A stretch of DNA of 64,000 nucleotides from NCBI RefSeq assembly GCF_025642785.1, contig NZ_JANZKU010000007.1:62001-126000 (forward strand), read 5' to 3'. Under the pieces are notes generated by a model. That model was given only the letters and a program-made list of their open reading frames with translations, was not told where the DNA came from and did no database searches. This DNA comes from Pseudomonas sp. RIT-PI-AD. GTDB lineage: Bacteria > Pseudomonadota > Gammaproteobacteria > Pseudomonadales > Pseudomonadaceae. The position numbers and the translations under genes are program-made. Shown here piece by piece: positions 1 to 7,959 of this stretch. Each line of letters begins with the position of its first letter. The first letter of the stretch is position 1.

Positions 1-210
1 GCGCTGTGGATGGCGCAACGCATCGCGCAGCAAGCGCCGCTGGGAGTACGCGCGACCCTCGCTTCAGCGCGCCAGGCGGTGGAACAGGGAGAACGCGCCG
101 CCGCCGCCGCGTTGCCCGCCACCACCCGCCAGCTGTTCGACTCGGCCGACGCGGCGGAAGGCCTGCGCGCCATGCAGGAGCGCCGTCCGGGACGCTTCGA
201 AGGCCGCTAG
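1..210 (+). CDS. Enoyl-CoA hydratase/isomerase family protein, C-terminal fragment
   Basis: The frame is open from the first base and stops with TAG, giving the last 69 residues of a protein that begins before the window. It has the helical C-terminal pattern of crotonases: an ALWMAQRIAQQAP-like helix, then a helix ending in the family's usual segment where a Glu-Gly pair precedes Phe (here DAAEGLRAMQERRPGRFEGR). Crotonases hydrate or isomerise enoyl-CoA thioesters, but the substrate cannot be told from this piece because the active-site half is missing. Its stop overlaps by four bases the stop of the convergent gene that follows. The family is fairly sure; the exact activity is unknown. Confidence 0.8.
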   Translation, partial: ALWMAQRIAQQAPLGVRATLASARQAVEQGERAAAAALPATTRQLFDSADAAEGLRAMQERRPGRFEGR

Positions 211-953
211 CTGGCGCCGCGTATCGCCTCTAGCAGCGGCATCAGCGAATAGCCCAGGCGGGGCGCCAGGGCCTCGGCTTTTGCCGCCAGCCGCTCGCGG
301 TCCAGCGTCTGTTCCAGGTCCGCCGGCACCATCAGGATCACGTTGCCCTCCTTCACCGGGCACTCCCAGTAGTGCCGGTGATAGAGCCCGCGCAACAGCG
401 CCGCGCCGAGCGGCTTGCCCTCGTCGGTGGCCCACTGATTGATGATCAGCCAGCCGCCGGGATTCAGCCGGAGCTGACAGTTCTCGAGGAATTTCCAGGC
501 CAGATGCCCGACCCCCGGCCCCGTGTCGGTGTAGAGATCGACGAAGATCAGGTCCGCGGTTTCCGCGCTGGGCAGCAACTCCAACGCATCGCCGATGCGG
601 ATGGTCAGCCGCGGATCGTCCTGCAAGCCGAGGTATTCCATCGCCAGTCGCGGCACGTCGGGGCGCAGCTCGATCGCCTCGACGTCCTCCAGCGGCAGTA
701 GGCTCAGGCACGCCTGGGTCAGGTTGCCGGCACCCAGGCCGAGGAACAATGCGGTTTCCGGCGCGTCGTGGCAGAGCGCGCCGAGCAGCATGGCGCGGGT
801 GTAGTCGTACTCCAGCCAACTAGGGTCGCGGGTGAACACACAGCTCTGCTCTATCGCCTCGCCGAACTCGAGGAAGCGGTAGTCGCCGACCTCCAGCACC
901 CGGATGGAACCGAACTCGTCCTGCACCTCGGCAAGCACCCGTTCCTCGCGCAT
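207..953 (-). CDS. Spermidine synthase-like (SpeE-fold) methyltransferase-type protein
   Basis: A 248-residue protein with a Rossmann-type nucleotide-binding core: FLGLGAGNLTQA is the glycine-rich motif I, VEAIELRPDV is the acidic motif after beta 2, and DLIFVDLYTDTGPG resembles the active-site loop of polyamine aminopropyltransferases. It is shorter than classical SpeE and lacks the usual N-terminal strand domain, so it may act on something other than putrescine. The start was set at the ATG at 953 because AGGAG lies five bases upstream of it; the GTG at 959 overlaps that ribosome-binding site. It ends against the crotonase gene with a 4-base convergent overlap. The fold assignment is good, the substrate is not known. 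Confidence 0.72.
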   Translation of the reverse strand: MREERVLAEVQDEFGSIRVLEVGDYRFLEFGEAIEQSCVFTRDPSWLEYDYTRAMLLGALCHDAPETALFLGLGAGNLTQACLSLLPLEDVEAIELRPDVPRLAMEYLGLQDDPRLTIRIGDALELLPSAETADLIFVDLYTDTGPGVGHLAWKFLENCQLRLNPGGWLIINQWATDEGKPLGAALLRGLYHRHYWECPVKEGNVILMVPADLEQTLDRERLAAKAEALAPRLGYSLMPLLEAIRGAS

Positions 954-1169
954 GGCCACTCCTGAATAGACTGGTTTCCGCCGCGTCGGGGCGCGACGGC
1001 GAGCCGCGCCCCGCGCCCACCCGGGCCGCGGCGCAGGCGATCATAGCAGCCCGCCGGGACCTGCGTAGCGCGGACCATTCGAATGCGCTATCGCGCCCAT
1101 CGGCTGGCAGCCGGGGGCCGATCGGTTACCATGCGGCATCCCTTTGCCAGCAGCCGCATCGAGCCCGAA

Positions 1170-2537
1170 ATGAGCGACCTATCGTCCCCCGCCACGCCCC
1201 TCTGGAGCCCCGAGAGCTGGAGAGACAAGCCGATCCAGCAACAGCCGGAATACCCGGACGCGGCCCATCTGGACCGCGTGCTGAAAACCCTGGCGGGCTA
1301 CCCGCCGCTGGTGTTCGCCGGCGAAGCGCGGGAACTGCGCCGGCAGTTCGCCGAGGTCACCCAGGGCCGCGCCTTCCTGCTGCAAGGCGGCGATTGCGCG
1401 GAAAGCTTCGCCGAATTCTCCGCCGCGAAGATCCGCGACACCTTCAAAGTGCTGCTGCAGATGGCCATCGTGATGACCTTCGCGGCCGGCTGCCCGGTGG
1501 TGAAGATCGGCCGCATGGCCGGGCAATTCGCCAAGCCGCGCTCTTCCGGTAGCGAGACCATCGACGGCGTCACCCTCCCCGCCTACCGGGGCGACATCGT
1601 CAACGGCATCGCCTTCGAGCAAGCCAGCCGCGTGCCGGACCCGGAGCGCCTGCTGCAGGCGTATCACCAATCCACCTCCGGGCTGAACCTGTTGCGCGCA
1701 TTCGCCCAAGGCGGTTTCGCCGACGTGCATCAGGTGCATCGCTGGAACCTCGACTTCATCGCCAATTCGGCGTTGACCGAGAAGTACAGCCAGTTGGCCG
1801 GCCGCCTCGACGAAACCCTGGCGTTCATGCGTGCCTGCGGCCTGGACAACGCCCCGCAGTTGCGCGAGGCGAGCTTCTTCACCGCCCACGAAGCCTTGCT
1901 GCTCAACTACGAAGAGGCCTTCGTGCGCCGCGACAGCCTCACCGGCGACTGGTACGACTGCTCGGCGCACATGCTGTGGATCGGCGACCGCACCCGCCAG
2001 GTGGACGGCGCCCATGTCGAGTTCCTGCGCGGCGTCGGCAACCCCATCGGGGTCAAGGTCGGCCCCAGCATGGACGAGGACGACCTGCTGCGACTGATCG
2101 ACACCCTCAATCCGGACAACGACCCGGGACGCCTCAACCTGATCGCCCGCATGGGCGCCGACAAGGTCGAACACCACCTGCCACGGCTGATCCGGGCGGT
2201 GCAGCGCGAGGGACGCCAGGTGCTGTGGAGCTCGGACCCGATGCACGGCAACACCATCAAGGCCTCCAGCGGCTACAAGACCCGCGACTTCGCCAGCATC
2301 CTCGCCGAGGTCCGGCAGTTCTTCGACGTCCACCAGGCGGAGGGCAGCTATGCCGGCGGGATTCACATCGAGATGACCGGGCAGAACGTCACCGAGTGCA
2401 TCGGCGGCGCGCGCCCCATCACCGAAGACGGCCTGTCGGATCGCTACCACACCCACTGCGATCCGCGCTTGAATGCCGACCAGTCCTTGGAATTGGCGTT
2501 CATGATCGCCGAGACCCTGAAACAGGTCCGGCGCTGA
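1170..2537 (+). CDS. Class II 3-deoxy-7-phosphoheptulonate (DAHP) synthase
   Basis: This 455-residue enzyme condenses phosphoenolpyruvate and erythrose 4-phosphate in the first step of the shikimate pathway. It belongs to the plant-like class II family, seen in the order [16 protein letters not shown] (N-terminus), [38 protein letters not shown], and near the end SDPMHGNT and [18 protein letters not shown], which carry the PEP- and metal-binding residues. Length matches full-length class II enzymes. The open frame extends further upstream, but the family start [12 protein letters not shown] fixes the ATG at 1170. Class II enzymes in pseudomonads can serve either aromatic amino acid or phenazine supply; no phenazine genes are adjacent, so primary metabolism is more likely. 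Confidence 0.95.
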   Translation: MSDLSSPATPLWSPESWRDKPIQQQPEYPDAAHLDRVLKTLAGYPPLVFAGEARELRRQFAEVTQGRAFLLQGGDCAESFAEFSAAKIRDTFKVLLQMAIVMTFAAGCPVVKIGRMAGQFAKPRSSGSETIDGVTLPAYRGDIVNGIAFEQASRVPDPERLLQAYHQSTSGLNLLRAFAQGGFADVHQVHRWNLDFIANSALTEKYSQLAGRLDETLAFMRACGLDNAPQLREASFFTAHEALLLNYEEAFVRRDSLTGDWYDCSAHMLWIGDRTRQVDGAHVEFLRGVGNPIGVKVGPSMDEDDLLRLIDTLNPDNDPGRLNLIARMGADKVEHHLPRLIRAVQREGRQVLWSSDPMHGNTIKASSGYKTRDFASILAEVRQFFDVHQAEGSYAGGIHIEMTGQNVTECIGGARPITEDGLSDRYHTHCDPRLNADQSLELAFMIAETLKQVRR

Positions 2538-2578
2538 ACCGACAATCGCCGACGGTCCGTCGGTAACGGAGAATCGCG

Positions 2579-3088
2579 ATGCACCCTGCCGAACCGCTGA
2601 TCGTCAATTTCCATGACGCCGAGGAAGAGGTCGACTTCAGGGGGCCGCACCAGGGCAGCGCGACCCGCTGGCTGACCCCGACCCGCGACGGCCAGCGGCC
2701 GCGCCTCGGGGTGCGTGCCAACCGCGTTCCGCCCGGCCGCACCGCCTGCCCCTTCCATGCCCATGCGCGCGAGGACGAAGTGTTCTATGTGCTCGCCGGG
2801 CGCGGTCTGTTCCGCTACGGCGACAGCGTCCAGGAGATCCAGGCGGGCGACTGCATCTCCTGCCCCGCCGGCACCGGCATCGCGCACCAGCTGGCCAATC
2901 CGTTCGGGGAGGACCTGCTCTACCTGAGCATCGGCCCCCACGATCTCGATGAAGTCTGCGTCTACCCGGACAGCGGGAAAGTCATGGTGCGCAGCCTGGC
3001 CACCGTCGGGCGCCTGCAAGCGACCGACTACTTCGACGGCGAGCCGGAGCGCCCGCTCATCCTGGATCGTCGGCCGTCGACCGATTGA
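2579..3088 (+). CDS. Cupin-domain protein
   Basis: A 169-residue single-domain cupin. The two conserved cupin motifs are visible: CPFHAHAREDEVFYVLAGRG (His-x-His and Glu metal ligands, roughly residues 60-80) and GDCISCPAGTGIAHQLANP (Gly, Pro and His of motif 2). Such proteins bind a metal and act as isomerases, dioxygenases or sugar-binding proteins; this one cannot be narrowed down. A GGAG ribosome-binding site precedes the ATG. It lies 41 bases after the DAHP synthase gene on the same strand and may be cotranscribed with it. Its last 32 bases overlap the 3' end of the convergent ycaQ-type gene, so the two transcripts are antisense to each other there. Confidence 0.82.
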   Translation: MHPAEPLIVNFHDAEEEVDFRGPHQGSATRWLTPTRDGQRPRLGVRANRVPPGRTACPFHAHAREDEVFYVLAGRGLFRYGDSVQEIQAGDCISCPAGTGIAHQLANPFGEDLLYLSIGPHDLDEVCVYPDSGKVMVRSLATVGRLQATDYFDGEPERPLILDRRPSTD

Positions 3089-4301
3089 CCACCGGGACCG
3101 CGTCCAGGGCCTGGCGCAAGCGAGCGCCCTCGGAACGTGCGCACGCCACCTCGACGCGGGCCAGCCCCAACCAATCCGCCAGTTTCTGGAGCTGGACGGC
3201 CAAGGCCGCCATCCCGGAATCGTCCAACCCGATCGGCTCCTCGTGCACGGCATGCACCGCCAGGCGGTCGGCGGCCCGCTCGGTGCGCAGGTCGACCCGC
3301 GCCGGCACCTGTTCCCGGTGGAGAAACGGCAACACGTAGTAGCCGTACTGGCGCTTGTGACGCGGCGTATAGATTTCCAGGCGATAGCGGAAGTCGAACA
3401 GCCGCTCGGTGCGGGCACGCTCCCAGACCAGCGAATCGAAGGGCGAGAGCAGCGCGCTGGCCTCGATCCGCCGCGGGATCAGCGGCTCGCCGAAGCAATA
3501 GCCCGGCTGCTTCCAGCCCGCCACCTCGACCCGCTGCAAACTGCCGGCCTCGACCAGTTCCGCCAGGCGCAGGCGGCAGTCGCCCACCTCCAGCCGGTAG
3601 TAGTCGCGCAAATCCTTTTCCGTGGCCACGCCCAAGGCCTGGGCGGAACGAACCAGCAGTTGTCGCTGCGCCTCAGCCTCTTCCAGCGGATGCTCCAAGC
3701 ATTCCGCCGGGATCACCCGCTCGGTCAGGTCGTAGAGCCGCTCGAAACCCCGGCGTCCGGCGACGCTGACGCGGCCCGCGGCGAACAACCACTCCAGCGC
3801 CAGCTTCTCCGCGCTCCAGTCCCACCAGGGGCCGGCGCGCTCCTGGCGGCTGCTCAAGGCGCTGGCACCCAACGCGCCACGCTCGCGCAACGTATCGAGC
3901 ACGCCCTGGATCAGGCCCTGCTGTTCGACGCCGAAGCGCGCCAGTTGCGTATAGATGCCCCGGCCGTCGGCCGCCCGGCGCATGCGCCAATCCAGCAAGG
4001 GATACAGGTCCAGAGGCAACAGCGAGGCCTCGTGCCCCCAGTACTCGAACAGCGTCCGCTGTCGCGGCTTGCCCCAGGCCAGGGCCTCCAGGATTTCCCG
4101 TGGATAGATGCCAAGCCGGGAGAACAGCGGCAGGTAGTGGGCGCGGACCAACGCGTTGACCGAATCGATCTGTAGCACCCCCAGGCGCCGGATCGCCGCC
4201 TCAACGTGAGCGCGCCGCACGACGCCCCGCGGCGCCTTGTGGAACCCCTGGGCGGCCAGCACCAGGCGCCGGGCCTCTGCGGAAGAAAGCGAAGCTGTCA
4301 T
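3057..4301 (-). CDS. ycaQ: YcaQ-family DNA glycosylase (crosslink repair)
   Basis: A 414-residue protein of the winged-helix DNA glycosylase family (HTH_42, AlkZ/YcaQ), which unhooks interstrand crosslinks and removes alkylated bases by cutting the N-glycosidic bond. The catalytic Gln-x-Asp motif is present as LGVLQIDSVNALVRAHYLP near residue 45, and the family's SPFDSLVWERARTERLFDF and EIYTPRHKRQYGYYVLPFL blocks lie near residues 290-340. Length is typical for YcaQ. The gene faces the cupin gene and overlaps its 3' end by 32 bases. The start has only a weak ribosome-binding site, and a slightly later start cannot be excluded. Confidence 0.9.
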   Translation of the reverse strand: MTASLSSAEARRLVLAAQGFHKAPRGVVRRAHVEAAIRRLGVLQIDSVNALVRAHYLPLFSRLGIYPREILEALAWGKPRQRTLFEYWGHEASLLPLDLYPLLDWRMRRAADGRGIYTQLARFGVEQQGLIQGVLDTLRERGALGASALSSRQERAGPWWDWSAEKLALEWLFAAGRVSVAGRRGFERLYDLTERVIPAECLEHPLEEAEAQRQLLVRSAQALGVATEKDLRDYYRLEVGDCRLRLAELVEAGSLQRVEVAGWKQPGYCFGEPLIPRRIEASALLSPFDSLVWERARTERLFDFRYRLEIYTPRHKRQYGYYVLPFLHREQVPARVDLRTERAADRLAVHAVHEEPIGLDDSGMAALAVQLQKLADWLGLARVEVACARSEGARLRQALDAVPVVNRSTADDPG

Positions 4302-4495
4302 GAGAAGACCCTGAGACCGGAAGAGCCCCGCACCTTAGCATCCGCGATGGCGGTTCAGGACCATCCGCCGTGCCGCGCAGGCGGGGAACGCTCGTTCGGC
4401 GCATCCGAATGGCGCCGGTCTTCGCCGGGAATGCGCGCGGGTAACCTCGGTCCAGCCGGCGGGCCAGGTTCTTGGCCTGACCTGGCGGCAGCACA

Positions 4496-5401
4496 TCAAG
4501 GCGCGACGGACGCCTCGAGGTCAGCGGTGTCGATGACCAACGTCTCCGCAATGGCCGCGCGTCCCCCGGCCATCAGGCGCTGGATGCGTCCCTCGTGCAG
4601 GTCCAACTCGACCCGGATCAGGCTCGGCGAGGCCGGCTGCATCAGCCAGCCCTGCTCGATCGACAGATGGGCATCCGCTATGCCGAAGCGATCGTGGAGG
4701 AAGCAGGCCAGCGGGCCGGCCGCCATGCCGGTGGCGGCCTCCTCGGGGATGCCATAGCGCGGTGCGAACATCCGCGCGCCGGCCGCGCGTCCGGGCTGCT
4801 GGGTCTGCCGGGAGAAGACGTAGAAGCCGACCAGGTCGAGGCTGTCGCTCAGGCGCTCGATGGCCGCCAGGTCCGGCCGGATGGCGCGGACCGCATCCTC
4901 ATCACGCAACGCCACCAGCATGAACGCGACCCCGGTATCCACCCGCGTCGGATGCATCCCCTCGACCAGCAGCTCCGCCCCGATGCCGAGGCCGGCGAGT
5001 ACCTCGGCGTACTCCGCCGAGTCCGCAGGGAAGTCCCGATAGGCCGGCGCTCGTTGCTCCATGAACACCTGGTCCGCCGCTATCAGGATGTCGCGGTTGC
5101 CCTCGATGGTTTCCTTGTTCGTCCAGCCTTCACTGACCCGGCCGAGCTGGCGCAACAGGGAAAAGGTCGCCACGGTCGCGTGCCCGCAATGGGCGACCTG
5201 ACGATTCGGGGTGAAGAACTCCAGGCGGAACGCCGCCTGCTCAGAGCGGCTGACGAACGCGGTTTCGGAAAAACCGACACGGGTCGCGATGGCCTGCCTC
5301 AGGGCATGGCTCAGCAGGTCGGCATCCACCACCACGCCCGCCGGGTTGCCGCCCTGCGCGCCATCCACGAACGCATTGACCACTTGCACCTTCACTTGCA
5401 T
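4496..5401 (-). CDS. PhzF-family isomerase
   Basis: A 301-residue member of the PhzF/diaminopimelate-epimerase fold. Family signatures are the N-terminal VNAFVDGAQGGNPAGVVVD, the SETAFV segment carrying the general acid/base Glu, FFTPNRQVAHCGHATVAT in the first half, and the mirrored second half with FAPRYGIPEEAATGMAAGPLA. True PhzF isomerises dihydro-hydroxyanthranilate in phenazine synthesis, but many homologues in non-phenazine producers have other substrates, and no phz genes are nearby, so a generic isomerase role is inferred. AGGAGAAAAGAAC before the ATG is a strong ribosome-binding site. The neighbouring DUF1127 gene lies 47 bases upstream on the same strand and may share its transcript. 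Confidence 0.88.
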   Translation of the reverse strand: MQVKVQVVNAFVDGAQGGNPAGVVVDADLLSHALRQAIATRVGFSETAFVSRSEQAAFRLEFFTPNRQVAHCGHATVATFSLLRQLGRVSEGWTNKETIEGNRDILIAADQVFMEQRAPAYRDFPADSAEYAEVLAGLGIGAELLVEGMHPTRVDTGVAFMLVALRDEDAVRAIRPDLAAIERLSDSLDLVGFYVFSRQTQQPGRAAGARMFAPRYGIPEEAATGMAAGPLACFLHDRFGIADAHLSIEQGWLMQPASPSLIRVELDLHEGRIQRLMAGGRAAIAETLVIDTADLEASVAP

Positions 5402-5448
5402 GTTCTTTTCTCCTGGAAAGTTGGCAAGGCGGAGGAAAGCCGCCCCGC

Positions 5449-5667
5449 CTACAGAAACGATCGCTCGCTCTCGCGGTAGACATCGGCGCGGCTCAGGCCG
5501 AGGTCCTTCAGACTGGCATCGTCGAGCGTCGCCAGTAGATGGCGCTGCCGATTCGTCTCATGCCAGCGCCGCAGGTAGCGGATACCGTGGCGAACGGAAG
5601 CGAGCCACGGGGCTCGCAATGGCATCCAGCGGTTGGGAGGCAGGGTGAAACCGGACTGGCCTTTCAT
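5449..5667 (-). CDS. DUF1127 (YjiS-like) small protein
   Basis: A 72-residue protein whose C-terminal half is a DUF1127 domain: a basic amphipathic helix (YLRRWHETNRQRHLLATL) followed by the hallmark DDASLKDLGLSRADVYRE. Such small arginine-rich proteins bind RNA or act in phosphate and carbon regulation in other bacteria; the role here is unknown. The ATG at 5667 was chosen over the longer open frame because GAGGAG sits nine bases upstream and the domain begins soon after. It is divergent from the LysR-type gene at 5764, a common arrangement in pseudomonads that suggests the LysR protein controls it and perhaps the phzF-like gene behind it. Confidence 0.85.
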   Translation of the reverse strand: MKGQSGFTLPPNRWMPLRAPWLASVRHGIRYLRRWHETNRQRHLLATLDDASLKDLGLSRADVYRESERSFL

Positions 5668-5737
5668 CGCTTCGTTCTCCTCTGGGGTTGGCGCCAGTCT
5701 CCAACGCTGCTTAACATCAATCCAACGAATGTTTCTT

Positions 5738-5748
5738 ATGCAAAGCAT
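5738..5748. promoter_or_regulatory. Short palindrome in the LysR/DUF1127 divergent region
   Basis: ATGC-AAA-GCAT is an 11-base inverted repeat in the AT-richer 96-base gap between the divergent genes. It lies 16 bases upstream of the LysR start codon, a plausible place for autoregulatory binding. The assignment rests only on position and symmetry. Confidence 0.3.
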
Positions 5749-5763
5749 CTTGAGGATTGATGT

Positions 5764-6615
5764 TTGGACTTTCCCAGTATCGATAGCGAACTGCTGCGCA
5801 CCTTCGTCGCCATCGCCGACCAGGGCGGTTTCACCCGCGCCGCCGAGAAGGTGAACCGGACCCAGTCCGCGGTGAGCATGCAGATGAAGCGCCTGGAGGA
5901 AGAAGTGTTGTGCTGCTCGCTCTTCCAACGGGACGGACGCCAGGTGCGCCTGACCCCCGAAGGCCAGGTGCTGCTGGGCTACGCGCGGCGAATCCTCAAG
6001 CTGCATGGCGAGGTGTTCAACACACTGCGCCAGCCGCACATGGTCGGCGCGGTGAGCATCGGCACCCCGGACGATTATGTGATGCGCTTCTTGCCGGGCA
6101 TCCTCTCGGGGTTCGCCGAGGCCTACCCGCTGGTGCAGGTGGAAGTGCATTGCGACTCGTCCTCGCAGCTGCTGCAACGCCAGGACCTCGACCTGACGAT
6201 CGTCACCCGCGAGCCGGGTAAGGAGATCGGCCAGCTACTGCGCCAGGAACGCTTCGTCTGGGCCGAAGCCCAGAGCTTCAGCCCCCATGAGCAAACGCCG
6301 ATTCCCCTGGCGATGTTCAATACCGATTGCTTCTGTCGAGCCTGGGCCTGCAACGCCCTGGACAGCGCCGAACGGCAATACCGGATCGCCTACAGCAGCC
6401 CCAGCCTGTCCGCGTTGATGGCGGTGGTCGGCACCGGGCTGGCGGTCACCGCCCAGTTGCGCAGCCTGATCCCCTCAGACATGCGCATCCTCGGCACCGC
6501 CGAGGGCATGCCGGAACTGCCGCTCAGCAGCATCGTGTTGATCCGCAACCCGCGATCGCAATCGCCGGTGATCGAAACCCTGGCGGATCACATCGCCGAG
6601 GGCTTCCGCCTATAG
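5764..6615 (+). CDS. LysR-family transcriptional regulator
   Basis: A 283-residue LysR-type regulator. The N-terminal winged helix-turn-helix is clear (LLRTFVAIADQGGFTRAAEKVNRTQSAV split across residues 10-38), followed by a periplasmic-binding-protein-like effector domain from about residue 90 (GAVSIGTPDDYVMRFLPGIL). The start is TTG at 5764: the overlapping ATG at 5760 is in another frame and stops after eight codons, while GAGGA upstream fits the TTG. The divergent DUF1127 and PhzF-like genes are the likely targets. The helix contains two adjacent Cys residues (EEEVLCCSLFQRDG) at the end of the DNA-binding domain, which is uncommon and could be redox sensitive, but that is speculation. Confidence 0.9.
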   Translation: MDFPSIDSELLRTFVAIADQGGFTRAAEKVNRTQSAVSMQMKRLEEEVLCCSLFQRDGRQVRLTPEGQVLLGYARRILKLHGEVFNTLRQPHMVGAVSIGTPDDYVMRFLPGILSGFAEAYPLVQVEVHCDSSSQLLQRQDLDLTIVTREPGKEIGQLLRQERFVWAEAQSFSPHEQTPIPLAMFNTDCFCRAWACNALDSAERQYRIAYSSPSLSALMAVVGTGLAVTAQLRSLIPSDMRILGTAEGMPELPLSSIVLIRNPRSQSPVIETLADHIAEGFRL

Positions 6616-6637
6616 CGAGGCGGACGCCGCGCCGGGC

Positions 6638-7648
6638 TCAATGCCCGACGAGCATCTCCACCGCCTGATCGAACAACGCCAGCGGATCGGCGACCTTGTG
6701 CACGTCCACCGAGAGCAACTGGCGGAACCGTCGCGCGCCCTTGAAGCCCTGGCCGAGCCCCAGCACGTGCCGGGTGACGTGATGCAGGGCGCCCCCCTCG
6801 GCGAGGTGCCGCTCGATGTAGGGGCGCATGGCCGCCAACGCTTCCGCGCGGCTGGGGATCGGCGTCGCCGCACCGAACAGGGTGCTGTCCACGGCCGCCA
6901 GCAGGTAGGGGTTGTGATAGGCCTCGCGGCCGAGCATCACGCCATCGAAGGTGAGCAGGTGTTCCTGGCAGGCTTCCAGGGTCTTGATCCCGCCGTTGAG
7001 GATGATCTCAAGGTCGGGGAAGTCGCGCTTCAACTGCGCGGCGACCTCATAGCGAAGCGGCGGGACCTCTCGGTTCTCCTTGGGCGAGAGGCCTTCGAGG
7101 ATGGCGATGCGCGCGTGGACGGTAAAGCTGCGGCACCCCGCGTCGCGGACCTGGCCGACGAAATCGCAGAGTTCGGCATAGCTGTCGCGGCCGTTGATCC
7201 CGATCCGATGCTTGACCGTCACCGGAACGGCGGTCGCCTCGCGCATCGCCGCCACGCACTCCGCGACCAACGCGGGATGGGCCATCAGGCAGGCGCCGAT
7301 CATGTTGTTCTGTACCCGATCGCTGGGGCAGCCGACGTTCAGGTTGACCTCGTCATAGCCCGCTTCCCCGGCCATTCGCGCGCAGGCCGCCAGTTCGCTC
7401 GGCACGCTACCGCCAAGCTGCAAGGCCAGCGGATGCTCGTCCTCGGCATGGCGCAGAAAACGCGCGTGGTCGCCTTTCAACAGGGCGCCCGTGGTGACCA
7501 TCTCGGTGTAGAGCAAGGCCTGCTTCGACAATTGGCGGAGAAAGAACCGACAATGCCGGTCGGTCCAGTCCATCATCGGCGCCACGGAAAAGCGGCGCGA
7601 CGGCGCGGGAGGCGAGATGGTAGTCGAGGTGGTGTTGTCTGGGGTCAT
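6638..7648 (-). CDS. dusA: tRNA-dihydrouridine(20/20a) synthase DusA
   Basis: A 336-residue flavoenzyme that reduces uridine 20/20a in the tRNA D-loop using FMN and NADPH. The TIM-barrel signatures are present in order: RRFSVAPMMDWTDRHCR, QLGGSVPSELA, EVNLNVGCPSDRVQ with the catalytic Cys, VKHRIGINGRDSYAEL, and LNGGIKTLEAC, which binds FMN phosphate. The DRHCRFF and HARIAILEGLSPKENREVPPL segments are specific to the DusA subgroup. Length is normal. The ribosome-binding site before the ATG is poor. It is convergent with the LysR gene, 22 bases apart, and divergent from the glycosyltransferase gene at 7960. Confidence 0.95.
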   Translation of the reverse strand: MTPDNTTSTTISPPAPSRRFSVAPMMDWTDRHCRFFLRQLSKQALLYTEMVTTGALLKGDHARFLRHAEDEHPLALQLGGSVPSELAACARMAGEAGYDEVNLNVGCPSDRVQNNMIGACLMAHPALVAECVAAMREATAVPVTVKHRIGINGRDSYAELCDFVGQVRDAGCRSFTVHARIAILEGLSPKENREVPPLRYEVAAQLKRDFPDLEIILNGGIKTLEACQEHLLTFDGVMLGREAYHNPYLLAAVDSTLFGAATPIPSRAEALAAMRPYIERHLAEGGALHHVTRHVLGLGQGFKGARRFRQLLSVDVHKVADPLALFDQAVEMLVGH

Positions 7649-7959
7649 TTGGACGGTCTGGTGGCCCTTCGTTTAATCTGACGCGCCGCGTTTTCATTGC
7701 GCTGCGCGACGTGATCGCCGAGTGCACGGCAAAGATAAAGATGATGTCGGTTATCCGGCGCCGACTGTGCGGCGGCGCGGCAGTTTACCAAGAAAGCCCG
7801 GCCTTGCCCGAGGAGCGCCGCAAGCGAGGCGAGTGGCCCGCCCGGGCGGCGGGCCGAGGCACGAGCGTGACGAGCAGGCCGTGGGCTGCCGGCTTTGATC
7901 CGCAGGCATCCGTTGCGACGAGAAGCGACGGACGAATCGATACGAAATAGGATGAAGGC
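7649..7959. other. Intergenic region between dusA and the glycosyltransferase gene
   Basis: About 310 bases without a convincing gene. It must hold the promoters for dusA (leftward) and for the 7960 gene (rightward). A 79-codon open frame (7711-7950) has no ribosome-binding site and no recognisable product. I see no strong hairpin or repeat. Confidence 0.5.

Noticed and set aside
1179-2456. A 425-codon minus-strand open frame opposite DAHP synthase.
   Set aside because: Compositional shadow; no motif, and the plus-strand enzyme is unambiguous.
4496-5401. A phenazine biosynthesis locus suggested by the PhzF-like and class II DAHP synthase genes.
   Set aside because: No phzA, phzB, phzD, phzE or phzG genes are present, and both families commonly occur outside phenazine clusters.
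7711-7950. A 79-codon open frame upstream of the glycosyltransferase gene.
   Set aside because: No ribosome-binding site, arginine/alanine-rich product of chance type, and no family resemblance.
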